A stretch of 64,000 nt of DNA from Haloplasma contractile. Its GTDB lineage: Bacteria > Bacillota_I > Bacilli_A > Haloplasmatales > Haloplasmataceae. The notes under the pieces were generated by a model that saw only the letters and a list, made by a program, of their open reading frames with translations, was not told the DNA's origin and searched no databases. The stretch covers positions 1 to 64,000 of the forward strand of contig JAENYC010000017.1 of the NCBI GenBank assembly GCA_016841945.1. The letters are read 5' to 3'. A program made the position numbers and the translations under genes. Each line of letters begins with the position of its first letter. Within the stretch, counting starts at the first letter, position 1. Positions 37,219-46,751 of this stretch are shown here, in pieces.

Positions 37219-38443
37219 CTACAATACACTAATCGGACAATACCATGTGTTTCTATTTAACGGAACCAGTTCATCGCACATACTAAAAATGAGTCCATTT
37301 TTTACATTAAACTGAAATTTCTCTAAAACTGAAAAATGTCTATCTGCTTTTTGTGGGTAAACTCCTTTTTTTATCTCCATGGGATATATATCATTTCCTT
37401 CAATATAAACTAAATCAATTTCTCTTTGATCTTTGTCTCGATAATAATATAAATCAGCACGTTTACCAGCATTTTGAAAACTTTTTATGATTTCAGATAT
37501 AACATAAGTCTCTAATATAGCACCATCCATGGCACCGTTTTGAAGTGTATTAGCATCAGGCCATTTTGATAACCAAGTACAAAGTCCTGTATCCATAAAA
37601 TAAAGTTTTGGTCTTTTGATTAATCTATTTGAAAGATTGCTTGTAAACGGTTGTAACAAATATACAATACCTGAAGCCTCTAAAATAGATATCCAATGTT
37701 TAATGGTTGGAGAGGATACACCTATCGCACGAGATATTGAAGTATAATCTATTTCTTGAGCAGTTCTAGCTGCAATATAAATCATAAAGTTATAAAACGC
37801 GGTTGTATCTCCTACTTGACTTAACTGTTTTATATCTCTTTCTATATATGTTCTAACATAATTATCACAATATGTTTCTTTCTTAATATCATAGGCATTT
37901 ATTCTTGGCATTCCTCCCATATAAATCATGTCATAAATCTCATGTATATCTTTTTTTATCATATATAGATCTTTTTTTCAATGATTTTATAGAAGGATGA
38001 AATACTTCTACCTCTCTATTTTCAATCTCAGCTTTTGATAATGAAGATAAATCCAATATTCCAATACGGCCAGCCAAGGATTCTGAAATATTTTTCATCA
38101 TTTGAAATTGTTGCGAACCTGTCAACCAATACATCGATGCATTATTATTACCTTCTAAGGCCCTTTTATCCACTTCCAACTTAATAACTGATAGTAAATC
38201 TTTAGCATGCTGAAATTCATCTATTATAACAGGTGCAGGATATGTTTGTATAAAAAGTGTGGGATCTTCAACTGCTAGTTTTCTCGCATTTAAATCATCT
38301 AATGAAACATAATTTCTACTTGGCTCTTTCATATGATAAAGTAATGTTGATTTACCTACCTGTCTTGCTCCACATACCATAATAACAGGATATTCTTTAT
38401 TAATTGAAGTTATCGTTTTTTCCATATGGCGCCTTATATACAT
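37219..38443 (-). pseudogene. AAA ATPase of the DUF4143 family, split by a frameshift
   Basis: Two overlapping frames together form one protein of the ATP-binding DUF4143 family. The 5' part (from 38443, ATG behind GAGGTG) has MVCGARQVGKST (Walker A) and PVIIDEFQHA (Walker B) and stops at 37940. The 3' part (37219-37962) carries the nuclease-fold-like DUF4143 domain, with YYYRDKDQREIDLVY and YPMEIKKG. The joint lies at GAT-AAAAAAA-GATATA (near 37950): removing one A of this seven-A run restores a continuous frame. Either a decayed gene, a programmed slip, or a phase-variable tract. A strong promoter precedes it. Function of this family is poorly known. Confidence 0.75.
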
Positions 38444-38476
38444 AATGTCACCTCGACTATTTTAAAATGTTATTTA

Positions 38477-38505
38477 ATTATAGTCTAATTTGATTTTATT
38501 GTCAA
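38477..38505 (-). promoter_or_regulatory. Promoter of the split ATPase gene
   Basis: TTGACA, exactly 17 bases, TATAAT on the minus strand, 34 bases before the ATG at 38443. It is a near-perfect housekeeping promoter. Confidence 0.8.
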
Positions 38506-38520
38506 TACACTATAAATAAG

Positions 38521-39033
38521 TTAGAAAAAGAGATATTTTACGATTAAAAATGCAAATACAAAGGATAAAATATCAACTAATAATCCTGCTTTTAAAGTAT
38601 ACTTGATTTCTTTTATTCCCACAGCACCAAAATAGACGGTGATGATATATAGGGTAGTGTCAGTACTTCCTTGTATAACTGATGCTAAATAACCAGTGAA
38701 ACTATCTGGTCCATAGGATTTAAATATTTCATGTAGTGTAGCTAAACTGGCCATACCTGATATAGGTCTAAAAAACATCAGTGTTAAGATATCTATATTG
38801 ACATTTTTCATAAAGTCGATGAAAGAAACAACTGTTTTTAAAAAGTTAGAACTTTTAAAAACAGCTGTTGCGATGATCATACTGGCGACATAGGGTAGGA
38901 TTTCAAACGCATATTTAGCGCCTTCTTTTGCTCCCCTTATAAAACTGTCATAGGCATTGACCTTTTTAAACAAAGCATAAATCATTAAACTAATGATTAA
39001 TACTGGTAAGATATAGGCTGTAAAACTCATCAT
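38521..39033 (-). CDS. spmB: Spore maturation protein SpmB
   Basis: Polytopic membrane protein (170 aa) of the nucleoside-recognition (gate) family. The segments YVASMIIATAVFKSSNF and SFTGYLASVIQGSTDTTLYI are the family pattern. In Bacillus SpmA and SpmB are needed for normal core dehydration. It follows spmA by ten bases in a dacB-spmA-spmB operon of standard order. Confidence 0.92.
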   Translation of the reverse strand: MMSFTAYILPVLIISLMIYALFKKVNAYDSFIRGAKEGAKYAFEILPYVASMIIATAVFKSSNFLKTVVSFIDFMKNVNIDILTLMFFRPISGMASLATLHEIFKSYGPDSFTGYLASVIQGSTDTTLYIITVYFGAVGIKEIKYTLKAGLLVDILSFVFAFLIVKYLFF

Positions 39034-39043
39034 ATCATCTTCT

Positions 39044-39637
39044 TTAATCCTTAAATTTCTTTTTATTGAAATAATAGAAAACTCGATCTAATATAATGGC
39101 ACAGATGGTCGATAGGGTAGTTCCTAATATCACAAGTGGTAATACTCTTGTTGGTTCTGTACTGCCATATATTTTTCTTAAAGAAATAATCGTTGTTGGA
39201 AGCAGGGTTAGACAGGAACAATTTATGAGAATCAGTGTTATCATTGAACGACTCGCTGAATCTTTATTTTTATTTATCTTTTTCATCTCTTCCATTGATT
39301 TGATACCAAGTGGTGTTGCAACACTTCCTAAACCTAATATATTTGCGGCAATATTACTTGCTAAATAACCATGTACATCATGGTCTTTCGGTAATTCTGG
39401 AAATATATATTTTGTGATGGCATAGATTTTTTTTGCGAATGCATCAATAATACCACAATCTTTCGCAATTTGTAGAAGACCACTCCATAATATATATAAA
39501 CCTGTTAAATTAATAATGATGTCAATTGAATCATGGGGTGCACTTAATAAAGCATTATTTACTTCAATGACCTTATTATTATAAATCGCAAATCCAATCC
39601 CAATAATAAATAAACATAACCATATTTTATTTACCAT
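39044..39637 (-). CDS. spmA: Spore maturation protein SpmA
   Basis: Membrane protein (197 aa), partner of SpmB with the same gate fold. The start IWLCLFIIGIGFAIYNNK and the NIAANILGLGSVATPLGIKS motif (about residues 92-111) are typical. Its ATG lies within the last codons of dacB (7-base overlap), so it is translationally coupled. Confidence 0.93.
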   Translation of the reverse strand: MVNKIWLCLFIIGIGFAIYNNKVIEVNNALLSAPHDSIDIIINLTGLYILWSGLLQIAKDCGIIDAFAKKIYAITKYIFPELPKDHDVHGYLASNIAANILGLGSVATPLGIKSMEEMKKINKNKDSASRSMITLILINCSCLTLLPTTIISLRKIYGSTEPTRVLPLVILGTTLSTICAIILDRVFYYFNKKKFKD

Positions 39638-40731
39638 AACAGTTCACGAATAAACTGTATTATTCCATTCCATAAATCTAAAATATCAAAACTATCATTT
39701 AATACACTATGCGATTCATCATATTCTTTAATTTCTTGTCTAAATAATACTTCATTTTCTTTTACTAATAGTAAGTAGGTTTTGTCTTGTTGTTTATTAA
39801 CATCAATCACTATTTTAAAATCATCTATTTCATCATCCTTCATAGGAAAGGTTATTTTATCATCTAAATAAAAGATTTGGTCTAATTGTTTGACTTCAAA
39901 AATACCTTTTTCTATTATCGTTCGTAAGTTAAACTCTGTAAATCCATATTCAAAAAGTTTTAAATGATCATGCCAATCATCCGGTCCATTTAAAGTCACG
40001 ACAATCAACTCCATGTTTTCTTTTTTCGCAACTGAAACTAGAGTTCTCTTTGCGAGTTTTGTATATCCTGTCTTACCACCAATCACAAACTCATACCCTT
40101 TAATTAAACGATGTTTATTTGACCATACAAAATATTTCCCATCTTTTGTTTCTGCTTTATGAACAGATGTATTATTAATCTCTCGATAAATCACATTATT
40201 CATCGCATACTGAGTAATAACAGCCATATCATATGCCGTTGAAATATTACGACTATCTTCATCAAGGCCTGATGGGTTTTCAAAGGTTGATTGCTTTAAA
40301 CCTAATTCCTTTGCTTTTTCATTCATTAATAATACAAAGGTATTCACATCACCACCAACATGTTCAGCTATCGCATAAGCAGCATCATTTCCACTTCTAA
40401 GAAGTAGTCCATAAACTAAATCACGTAATTTTATTTGCAGGCCTTCCTCTAAATAAAGAGATGACCCAATTTGTAGTGTCGCCTCTTTACTAATGGTTAC
40501 ATAATCATCTAGATACCCATTTTCAATCGCAACCAATGCTGTCATGATTTTTGAAATAGATGCAATGGGTCTTTGTTCATCACTATTTTTTTCATATAAT
40601 ACCCTTCCCGTTTCACTGTCCATTAATATCGCACATTGAGCACCTACTTCAATGTCCTGTTGACCATTCACTTTTATATTCAGGGCAAAAATTATCATCA
40701 TGCATACGACAATAAAAATTAATTTTTTCAT
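39631..40731 (-). CDS. dacB: D-alanyl-D-alanine carboxypeptidase DacB (sporulation type)
   Basis: Penicillin-binding protein 5-type enzyme (366 aa) trimming spore-cortex peptides. Signal peptide MKKLIFIVVCMMIIFALN, then the serine motif SISKIMTAL (SxxK, about residue 58), SGNDAAYAIAEH (SxN, about 114) and GGKTGYT (KTG, about 215). The C-terminal domain and amphipathic tail are present. Being joined to spmA/spmB it corresponds to Bacillus DacB, made in the mother cell. It is the only complete carboxypeptidase in the window; the dacF copy is cut. Confidence 0.93.
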   Translation of the reverse strand: MKKLIFIVVCMMIIFALNIKVNGQQDIEVGAQCAILMDSETGRVLYEKNSDEQRPIASISKIMTALVAIENGYLDDYVTISKEATLQIGSSLYLEEGLQIKLRDLVYGLLLRSGNDAAYAIAEHVGGDVNTFVLLMNEKAKELGLKQSTFENPSGLDEDSRNISTAYDMAVITQYAMNNVIYREINNTSVHKAETKDGKYFVWSNKHRLIKGYEFVIGGKTGYTKLAKRTLVSVAKKENMELIVVTLNGPDDWHDHLKLFEYGFTEFNLRTIIEKGIFEVKQLDQIFYLDDKITFPMKDDEIDDFKIVIDVNKQQDKTYLLLVKENEVLFRQEIKEYDESHSVLNDSFDILDLWNGIIQFIRELLW

Positions 40732-40782
40732 ACTATCACCTAAAAAAATTATATGTGATTGATAGGATTAAAATGATGATTA

Positions 40783-40815
40783 TAAAAAAAAACTGTATTC
40801 TGTGATACAGTTTTA
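40783..40815 (-). terminator. Intrinsic terminator of scpAB
   Basis: AAAACTGTATCACAGAATACAGTTTTTTTT on the minus strand, overlapping the scpB stop codon. Confidence 0.88.
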
Positions 40816-41391
40816 ATTGATCTTAAATCTTTTTAAACTATTAAATAAATCCTGTTCCATTTCTTCATCTAGTTCAATGTGTTCAAGTAATTCTGGTAAT
40901 TCTTCTAAAGATGATAATTTAAAATAATCTAGAAAATCATTCGTCGTCCCATAAAGAATAGGTCTTCCTGGTGTATCCAATCTTCCCACTTCTTTTATCA
41001 ATGACATAGCGAGTAATTTTCTAATCAAATTGTCAGAATTGATTCCTCTTACATCTTCAACCTCAGCACGTGTAATCGGTTGTCTATATGCTACAATAGC
41101 AAGGACTTCTAAGGCTGCATTTGATAATCTAGATTTATTGATATTGGCATAAATTTTACGATAAACATCAATAAATTCTTTTTTTGTGACCATCTTATAA
41201 CGACCTGCTGTATTTAATATGGTAATCCCTCTTAAATGATTATCATACATATCCGTAAGTGATTCTAATAAATCAATGGCTTCCCCATGTGTAATATCAA
41301 AAACAAAACATATCTCTTCTGGTGATAATCCATCATCTCCTGTAATATGTAATAGTCCTTCTAAGGCTGCAAGCATTTGTGTTCTATTCAT
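40813..41391 (-). CDS. scpB: Segregation and condensation protein B
   Basis: Kite subunit of the SMC-ScpAB condensin (about 192 aa). Two winged-helix domains; LEVLAIVAYRQPITRAEVED and VRGINSDNLIRKLL are diagnostic, and GRPILYGTTNDFLDYF follows. A TTG three codons upstream overlaps the ribosome site, so I chose the ATG. It overlaps the end of scpA, as in most Bacillota. Confidence 0.94.
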   Translation of the reverse strand: MNRTQMLAALEGLLHITGDDGLSPEEICFVFDITHGEAIDLLESLTDMYDNHLRGITILNTAGRYKMVTKKEFIDVYRKIYANINKSRLSNAALEVLAIVAYRQPITRAEVEDVRGINSDNLIRKLLAMSLIKEVGRLDTPGRPILYGTTNDFLDYFKLSSLEELPELLEHIELDEEMEQDLFNSLKRFKIN

Positions 41392-42136
41392 GTATCTCAA
41401 CTCTTTCTTCTATGTAATCCACATAAATATCTTTAAATAATTCATCTTGTTTTACATATATTATCTTTTCTCTCGCAAGTTCTAATATCGCCATAAAGGT
41501 AACCACAATGTATTCTTTAGAATCATTGTCTTTAAACAAATCTTTAAACAACATATTTTTCTTTTCTTTTATCGTATTTCTTAATTGAATAATGCGTTCA
41601 TCAATCGTAATGGTCTGTTGTTGAATTTTTGTTTTTAAAGGTCTATGAAGATGGTATCTCTTCATGGCTTTATTAAAAGCACTTAGTAAATCATAGACAT
41701 TCATTTTTTGGGTTAAGATTTCATTCACTTCTAACTTAAATTCATTTGATAAATCAGTTGGAATTTTTGTGAGTAAATAACTTCTTTCTTCCTCTTGATT
41801 TTTAAAATATGGTACAACATCCTTAAATAATTTATATATTTTTAATCGCATTTTTAATTTTTCTTCTGGATTTTCTTCATAATCGATTTCTTCATCATCG
41901 ATATTAGACTTTGGTAACATCATTTTACTTTTAATAAAAGTTAAGTATGCAGCCATCACTAAATATTCACTCGCAATTTCTAAGTTTAATTGTTCCATTG
42001 CATGAATAAAATCAATATATTGTTGCGTAATTTCAGAAACATTTATTTTATCAATAGAAATTTTCATTTCTTTAATTAAATACAATAATAAATCCAGTGG
42101 TCCTTCAAATTCATCTATCTTAACTTGATACTCCAT
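41384..42136 (-). CDS. scpA: Segregation and condensation protein A
   Basis: Kleisin of the SMC complex (250 aa). The N-terminal FEGPLDLLLYLIKEMKISI (residues 8-26) binds the SMC neck, the middle is charged linker, and the C-terminal winged helix has FMAILELAREKIIYVKQDE. GGAGAGGTGATAAAA precedes the chosen ATG; the longer frame begins twelve codons upstream without support. Confidence 0.94.
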   Translation of the reverse strand: MEYQVKIDEFEGPLDLLLYLIKEMKISIDKINVSEITQQYIDFIHAMEQLNLEIASEYLVMAAYLTFIKSKMMLPKSNIDDEEIDYEENPEEKLKMRLKIYKLFKDVVPYFKNQEEERSYLLTKIPTDLSNEFKLEVNEILTQKMNVYDLLSAFNKAMKRYHLHRPLKTKIQQQTITIDERIIQLRNTIKEKKNMLFKDLFKDNDSKEYIVVTFMAILELAREKIIYVKQDELFKDIYVDYIEERVEIHE

Positions 42137-42183
42137 TTTTATCACCTCTCCATATTTTACCCTTAATTTCACCGCTAGTCAAA

Positions 42184-42226
42184 TAAAAAAATCATTGAGA
42201 CAAAACTTGTCCCAATGATTTTTTTA
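42184..42226 (-). terminator. Intrinsic terminator of the spoVA operon
   Basis: AAAAAATCATTGGGACAAG, short loop, TTGTCTCAATGATTTTTTT on the minus strand: a long stem after spoVAF. Confidence 0.9.
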
Positions 42227-43678
42227 TGATGATTGACTTTTTTTCTTTCTTTTATTTTTTTGGCTAATCCGTATAAAAATTTGGATAAAATCTTTGAGAT
42301 TAAACGGAATAATAGGATATAAATAAGGTTTACCAAAACTACTCGTAAAAGCAAGAAATATGAAATATAATGCGATACTACCAACCAATCCCCACAATCC
42401 GATGAGAAATGTTGCTGCTATGATAAATAACTTCGCTAATTTGTTGGCAAGGCCTAATTCATAACTCGGTGTTGCATAAGCACCAATCGCTGAAACAGCG
42501 ACGTATAATACAACCTCAGGCGAAAAAAGCCCCACTTCAATCGCAATTTGTCCAATTAATACCCCCGCAACAATTCCTAGTGCGTTACTCATTGCAGTTG
42601 GGGTATGTACCGCAGCCATTCTTAAAAATTCAATGCCTATTTCACCCGATAAAATTTGAATGATAATGGGAATTTCTCCTTCTTCTTTAGGACCAATAAA
42701 CTTTAATTGTTCTGGTAATAATTCAGGATTATAAACAAATAACATCCAAACTGGAACGAGGAATAAGGATACTAATATACCAATGGTACGAATGATTCGT
42801 AAAAATGAACCAATAATCGGTGTTTGTCTAAATTCCTCAACATGTTGTAGTTGTTCTAAGTAAGTGGTTGGCGCTATCATCGCACTTGGAGATGTATCGA
42901 CTATAATACCAATTAGACCATCATATAAATGAACCGCCAAGATATCTGGTCTTTCAGTATAGCGTACTTTAGGATAGGGATTAAAAGATTGATTCGTGAT
43001 TAATTCTTCTAATTGTTTATCCGCCATTACGAGTTCTTCAACATCGATATTTTTAATCCTATTTCGTACTTTTTTTAAGATTTTTTCATCTGTAACGCCT
43101 TCAATATATATAATACACACATCAGTTTTTGATAAAGTACCAATACGATGAAGTTCTGTTCTTAATAATGGATCTCTTATTCTACGACGCAATAACCCCA
43201 CATTTACGATAATATTTTCAGTAAAACCATCCCGACTACCTCGCACTACTTTTTCTGTTTCCGGTTCTGCTGGTTGTCTTCCGGGATAATGTCTCACATC
43301 AAGTGCAAAACCCTTTGTATTATCTTCAACTAAAATCACAATGAGTCCAGATAAAATATAGGTAATCATTTCATTCAAATCATCTAAAATCGTCACTTGA
43401 TGAAGAGCTAAATGATTGTTTATAATATCAAATGCTTTTTTATTGAGATTAACTTCATCCTCACCTAGTAAAAGCAATTCTCTAACAAGTTCTATAATGG
43501 CCATTGTATCAGTTAAACTATTACAATAATAAACTTGCACTTTAACATTTTTAATTAAAAATTCTCGTACTCCAATATCAAAACTCGTTCCAACACCAAT
43601 CATCTGTTTGAGATAATCAGCATTTTCTTCTAGTTTACGTGATAAAGGATAAAGATTATCTTGATTACTCAAGGTCAA
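42224..43678 (-). CDS. spoVAF: Spore germination protein SpoVAF (GerA family)
   Basis: GerAA-like membrane protein (484 aa): N-terminal cytoplasmic domain about residues 1-280, then five or six membrane segments from FLRIIRTIGILVSLFLVPVW on. Motifs VRHYPGRQPAEPETEKVVRG and RGSRDGFTENIIVNVGLLRRR are hallmarks of the GerA/SpoVAF family. It is last of the spoVAC-D-E-F operon and sits in the spore inner membrane, where in B. subtilis it forms channels with SpoVAEa; no spoVAEa is present here. Confidence 0.93.
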   Translation of the reverse strand: MTLSNQDNLYPLSRKLEENADYLKQMIGVGTSFDIGVREFLIKNVKVQVYYCNSLTDTMAIIELVRELLLLGEDEVNLNKKAFDIINNHLALHQVTILDDLNEMITYILSGLIVILVEDNTKGFALDVRHYPGRQPAEPETEKVVRGSRDGFTENIIVNVGLLRRRIRDPLLRTELHRIGTLSKTDVCIIYIEGVTDEKILKKVRNRIKNIDVEELVMADKQLEELITNQSFNPYPKVRYTERPDILAVHLYDGLIGIIVDTSPSAMIAPTTYLEQLQHVEEFRQTPIIGSFLRIIRTIGILVSLFLVPVWMLFVYNPELLPEQLKFIGPKEEGEIPIIIQILSGEIGIEFLRMAAVHTPTAMSNALGIVAGVLIGQIAIEVGLFSPEVVLYVAVSAIGAYATPSYELGLANKLAKLFIIAATFLIGLWGLVGSIALYFIFLAFTSSFGKPYLYPIIPFNLKDFIQIFIRISQKNKRKKKSQSS

Positions 43679-43689
43679 AACTCCTTTCT

Positions 43690-44043
43690 TTAACCTCTCG
43701 GTTTAAAGATAATAGCGACTAGAAATGCAAAAATGATTGTAGCGGTAATACCACTAGCAGTTAAACTAAACATTCCCATTCCAATTCCAATAAATCCTAC
43801 TTCTTCTGCTTTAGCAAGTGCACCATGTAGTAAGGAATGACCAAAACTCGTAATCGGCACTAAAGCGCCTGCACCTGCAAAGCGAATGAGGTTATCATAC
43901 AAGTCAAAGGAATCAAGTATAGCGCCAAGTACTACAAACCAACTGGTGATATGACCTGGTGTCAATTTAAAAATATCAACCAATAATTGACCAATAACAC
44001 AAATAAGACCTGCGACAATAAATGCATTGAGATATATCATCAT
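43690..44043 (-). CDS. spoVAE: SpoVAEb channel protein
   Basis: Small four-helix membrane protein (117 aa), part of the dipicolinate channel of the spore inner membrane. [20 protein letters not shown] matches the SpoVAE(b)/SpoVAC repeat (compare GAGAFVPITGFANSMTSAAL in SpoVAC of this operon). The start has two adjacent ATGs; the second, at 44040, has the better spacing to GAGGTG. Its start overlaps the end of spoVAD. Confidence 0.93.
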   Translation of the reverse strand: MMIYLNAFIVAGLICVIGQLLVDIFKLTPGHITSWFVVLGAILDSFDLYDNLIRFAGAGALVPITSFGHSLLHGALAKAEEVGFIGIGMGMFSLTASGITATIIFAFLVAIIFKPRG

Positions 44044-45041
44044 TCCACCTCTTTTTCAAACGCTACCGCATGTGCAATACATGGGATGGTTTCTTTTTGT
44101 AACATCATCATTGGATTTAATAAAGCCCCAGTTGCAACAACCAAAACTTTACTGATTTTATCGATTTCAAGCAATTTTTTAATATATCCATAAGTCACCA
44201 CTGCACAACAGGCACAACCACTACCTCCTGCAAAAACGGGTTGTTTATCAGAATAAATCAGTTTCCCACAATCCTGATGTAGCCTCCCGATTTCATAACC
44301 TTCTTCTTTCATTATATCCAATAAAACTTTAGAACCAACATCAGATAAATCTCCTGTTACTATCATGTCATAATAATCAGGTTTAATATTTAAATCGTTT
44401 AAATGTCTAATAATTGTATCACTAGCAGCAGGTGCCATCGCACCTCCCATATCATTAGGGTTTTTTTGTTTAGAATCAATTACTCTACCGATTGTTGCAG
44501 ATGATATTTTAATCGATGTTCTTTTACTTGTTGCAACTGTGGCTCCTGCTCCTGTCACTGTATAAGTCATTGTTTTAGGTTTTTGTCCACCATACTCTGT
44601 TGGATACCTAAATTGTCGTTCTGCAGTTGCATTATGTGAACTCGTTGCGGCTACAATATTCGTGAAGACTTGACTATTGATCAATAATGAAGCAGTTAAT
44701 AGAGTTTGCATAGAAGTTGAACATGCGCCATACATACCTAAAAATGGTGTATCAAAATCACGCATTACATAATTACTTATGACGTTTTGATTGATTAAAT
44801 CACCAGCAAGTATTAAATCAATATCTTCATTATTTAATCCTGAATTCACAATAGATATGGTAATGGCATCATTTAACAAACGTTGTTCCGCTTTTTCCCA
44901 ATTCTTTTCATCACAATAATTATCTTTATAATCTCTATCAAAATAATCACCAAGTGGCCCTTCTTTTTCAAGCGGTCCCACCGCTGTCCCCGTCCCTTTT
45001 AAATAAACAGTGTTATTAAACTGAATGGTTGCTTTTTTCAT
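44040..45041 (-). CDS. spoVAD: SpoVAD, dipicolinate-binding protein
   Basis: Thiolase-fold protein (333 aa) that binds Ca-dipicolinate at the spore membrane. Typical segments: [20 protein letters not shown] near the start, [20 protein letters not shown] and [20 protein letters not shown] (thiolase-like nucleophile region), and [20 protein letters not shown]. Length is normal. It lies between spoVAC and spoVAE. Confidence 0.95.
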   Translation of the reverse strand: MKKATIQFNNTVYLKGTGTAVGPLEKEGPLGDYFDRDYKDNYCDEKNWEKAEQRLLNDAITISIVNSGLNNEDIDLILAGDLINQNVISNYVMRDFDTPFLGMYGACSTSMQTLLTASLLINSQVFTNIVAATSSHNATAERQFRYPTEYGGQKPKTMTYTVTGAGATVATSKRTSIKISSATIGRVIDSKQKNPNDMGGAMAPAASDTIIRHLNDLNIKPDYYDMIVTGDLSDVGSKVLLDIMKEEGYEIGRLHQDCGKLIYSDKQPVFAGGSGCACCAVVTYGYIKKLLEIDKISKVLVVATGALLNPMMMLQKETIPCIAHAVAFEKEVE

Positions 45042-45053
45042 CTCCCCGCCCCC

Positions 45054-45491
45054 CTATGATTGAAAGAATAAGAATCGTATAGCTCCTAATATATAAGCCG
45101 ATACAACACCAAATACAATAACACTTCCCGCTAATTTAAACATACTCGCACCAATCCCAAGGGTCACACCTTCACTTCTACCTTCTAAGGCAGCACTTGT
45201 CATTGAATTAGCAAATCCAGTAATCGGCACAAAAGCACCTGCTCCTGAAAATTGACCAAAAGAATCAAATACGCCAAAACCAGTAGCAAGGGCTGTTAAT
45301 AATATTATGGTCACTAACATTAAGGAATTCGCATCGTTTCTAGCCATATTAAACAAATAAATGTATAAATCTGATAAACCTTGTCCAAAGACGCCAATTG
45401 TTCCACCTACAATAAATGCGACAAGGCAGTTTCTAAAATAACTAGGCTTCGCTGTATTTTTATTTATTGTTCCTGAATAATCCTTTTTCAT
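45054..45491 (-). CDS. spoVAC: SpoVAC channel protein
   Basis: Small membrane protein (145 aa) with a mechanosensitive channel role in dipicolinate movement. FIVGGTIGVFGQGLSDLYIY and FGQFSGAGAFVPITGFANSM are family motifs. It opens the spoVAC-D-E-F operon downstream of sigF; a double terminator lies between, so it should have its own forespore (sigma G) promoter, which I cannot place firmly. Confidence 0.94.
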   Translation of the reverse strand: MKKDYSGTINKNTAKPSYFRNCLVAFIVGGTIGVFGQGLSDLYIYLFNMARNDANSLMLVTIILLTALATGFGVFDSFGQFSGAGAFVPITGFANSMTSAALEGRSEGVTLGIGASMFKLAGSVIVFGVVSAYILGAIRFLFFQS

Positions 45492-45552
45492 ATAATGCCT
45501 CCTAGATTTAATCTATTTATAATATTTGTCAAATACTAAAATTTATGAAAAT

Positions 45553-45595
45553 AAAACCATCTTTTGTCTTATTATATCGACAAAGATGGTTTTTA
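45553..45595 (-). terminator. Second terminator between sigF and spoVAC
   Basis: AAAACCATCTTTGTC, ten-base loop, GACAAAAGATGGTTTT on the minus strand. It follows the terminator at 45621, so the spoIIA transcript is doubly insulated from spoVAC. Confidence 0.8.
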
Positions 45596-45620
45596 ATTGG
45601 TATATTATTATTTCAACATA

Positions 45621-45646
45621 AAAAAACGTCTAAATAGACGTTATCT
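45621..45646 (-). terminator. First terminator after sigF
   Basis: AACGTCTATTTAGACGTTTTTTT on the minus strand, overlapping the sigF stop codon. Confidence 0.85.
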
Positions 45647-46309
45647 TATCTTATAATATCTTCTAAATTCTTCTGTTATCTTTTTTTCTAATCTCGATAC
45701 TTTAGATTGAGAGATGTTTAATTGAAGAGCCGTTTCGTTTTGATTAAAACCATAATAAAAACGATAAAATAATATTTTCTTTTCAACTTTTGAAAATCGT
45801 TTCACCATATCTTTTAATTCTAACGTACTTTTATCAATATCATAACGATTATCAACTGTCTTCATTTCAATTAAAGATACTTTATTATCATCATCTAGTG
45901 TTGTCTCTAAGGATAATGCACGATGATGATGATTGTAAGACATAACCACATCTTCATAGGATGTTTTTAATTTTTTAGCTAAATCATTAATTGATAAATT
46001 TCTATTACCTTCTAAAATCTTATTAATCTTTCGATGTATGGATAATATTTTTTTACTCACTTTAATATGATTTTTATTGCGAAGATAATTTTTTATTTCA
46101 CCTAATATATAAGGAATCGCAAATGTTGAAAAGGCATTACCTCTAGTTGGGTCAAATTTCTTTGCTGCCATGATTAAACCAATACAACCTGATTGAAATA
46201 AATCTTCTTTTTCTTCCTTTAAATAATGAAACTTGTTCACAACAGACCATACTAGTTTATAATTATCTTCAACTAATTGATTTTCATTTTTCTCAATATT
46301 CTTAGGCAT
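45641..46309 (-). CDS. sigF: Sigma factor F (SpoIIAC)
   Basis: First forespore-specific sigma factor (222 aa). Region 2 contains LFQSGCIGLIMAAKKFDPTR and FSTFAIPYILGEIKNYLR, and region 4 ends with FYYGFNQNETALQLNISQSK, VSRLEKK. The longest frame would add 27 residues overlapping spoIIAB; I chose the ATG eight bases before the spoIIAB end, which gives the normal length and is preceded by AGAGAAG. It is third of the spoIIAA-AB-AC operon; held inactive by SpoIIAB. Confidence 0.94.
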   Translation of the reverse strand: MPKNIEKNENQLVEDNYKLVWSVVNKFHYLKEEKEDLFQSGCIGLIMAAKKFDPTRGNAFSTFAIPYILGEIKNYLRNKNHIKVSKKILSIHRKINKILEGNRNLSINDLAKKLKTSYEDVVMSYNHHHRALSLETTLDDDNKVSLIEMKTVDNRYDIDKSTLELKDMVKRFSKVEKKILFYRFYYGFNQNETALQLNISQSKVSRLEKKITEEFRRYYKIR

Positions 46310-46751
46310 ACTTCTCTTTTGTATAATCAAGATTTTTTTTGATTTTAATAATGGTTCCCTCTCCCATTTTAGAATGAATATGAAATTCATCAGAGAAGAT
46401 TTCCATTATCGTAAGACCCATGCCAGATCGTTCCTCTTCTGGTTTTGAAGTATAAAATAATTCTTTTGCTCGATTTAAATCCTCTATACCTTTACCATAG
46501 TCAACTACCGTGATTGTGACTTCATTGTGATAACTTTCTAAAGTCAGTTTGATTTTACCGCCCCTGTTTTCATATCCATGTATAATACAATTGGTCACTG
46601 CTTCAGATACAATTGTTTTTAGTTCATTTAATTGATCAATCGTTGGGTCTAAGGGCATGATAAAACCAGCAACTATAATTCTCGCAAATGCTTCATTTTC
46701 ACTAATCGCATCGAATATAATCTCAGCATAATTATCTCTTTTTTGTTTCAA
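46302..46751 (-). CDS. spoIIAB: Anti-sigma F factor SpoIIAB
   Basis: GHKL-type serine kinase and anti-sigma factor (149 aa). The N box TIVSEAVTNCIIHGYENR (about residues 46-63), G1 box VVDYGKGIEDL and G2 box EERSGMGLTIMEIF are intact. It phosphorylates SpoIIAA and sequesters sigma F. The start is TTG, right after the spoIIAA stop and a GGGGGTGG site. Confidence 0.95.
   Translation of the reverse strand: MKQKRDNYAEIIFDAISENEAFARIIVAGFIMPLDPTIDQLNELKTIVSEAVTNCIIHGYENRGGKIKLTLESYHNEVTITVVDYGKGIEDLNRAKELFYTSKPEEERSGMGLTIMEIFSDEFHIHSKMGEGTIIKIKKNLDYTKEKYA

Noticed and set aside
37219-37962. Second ORF of the split ATPase as an independent gene
   Set aside because: It begins in the middle of the ATPase fold and has no ribosome site; a single A-tract shift joins it to the upstream frame.
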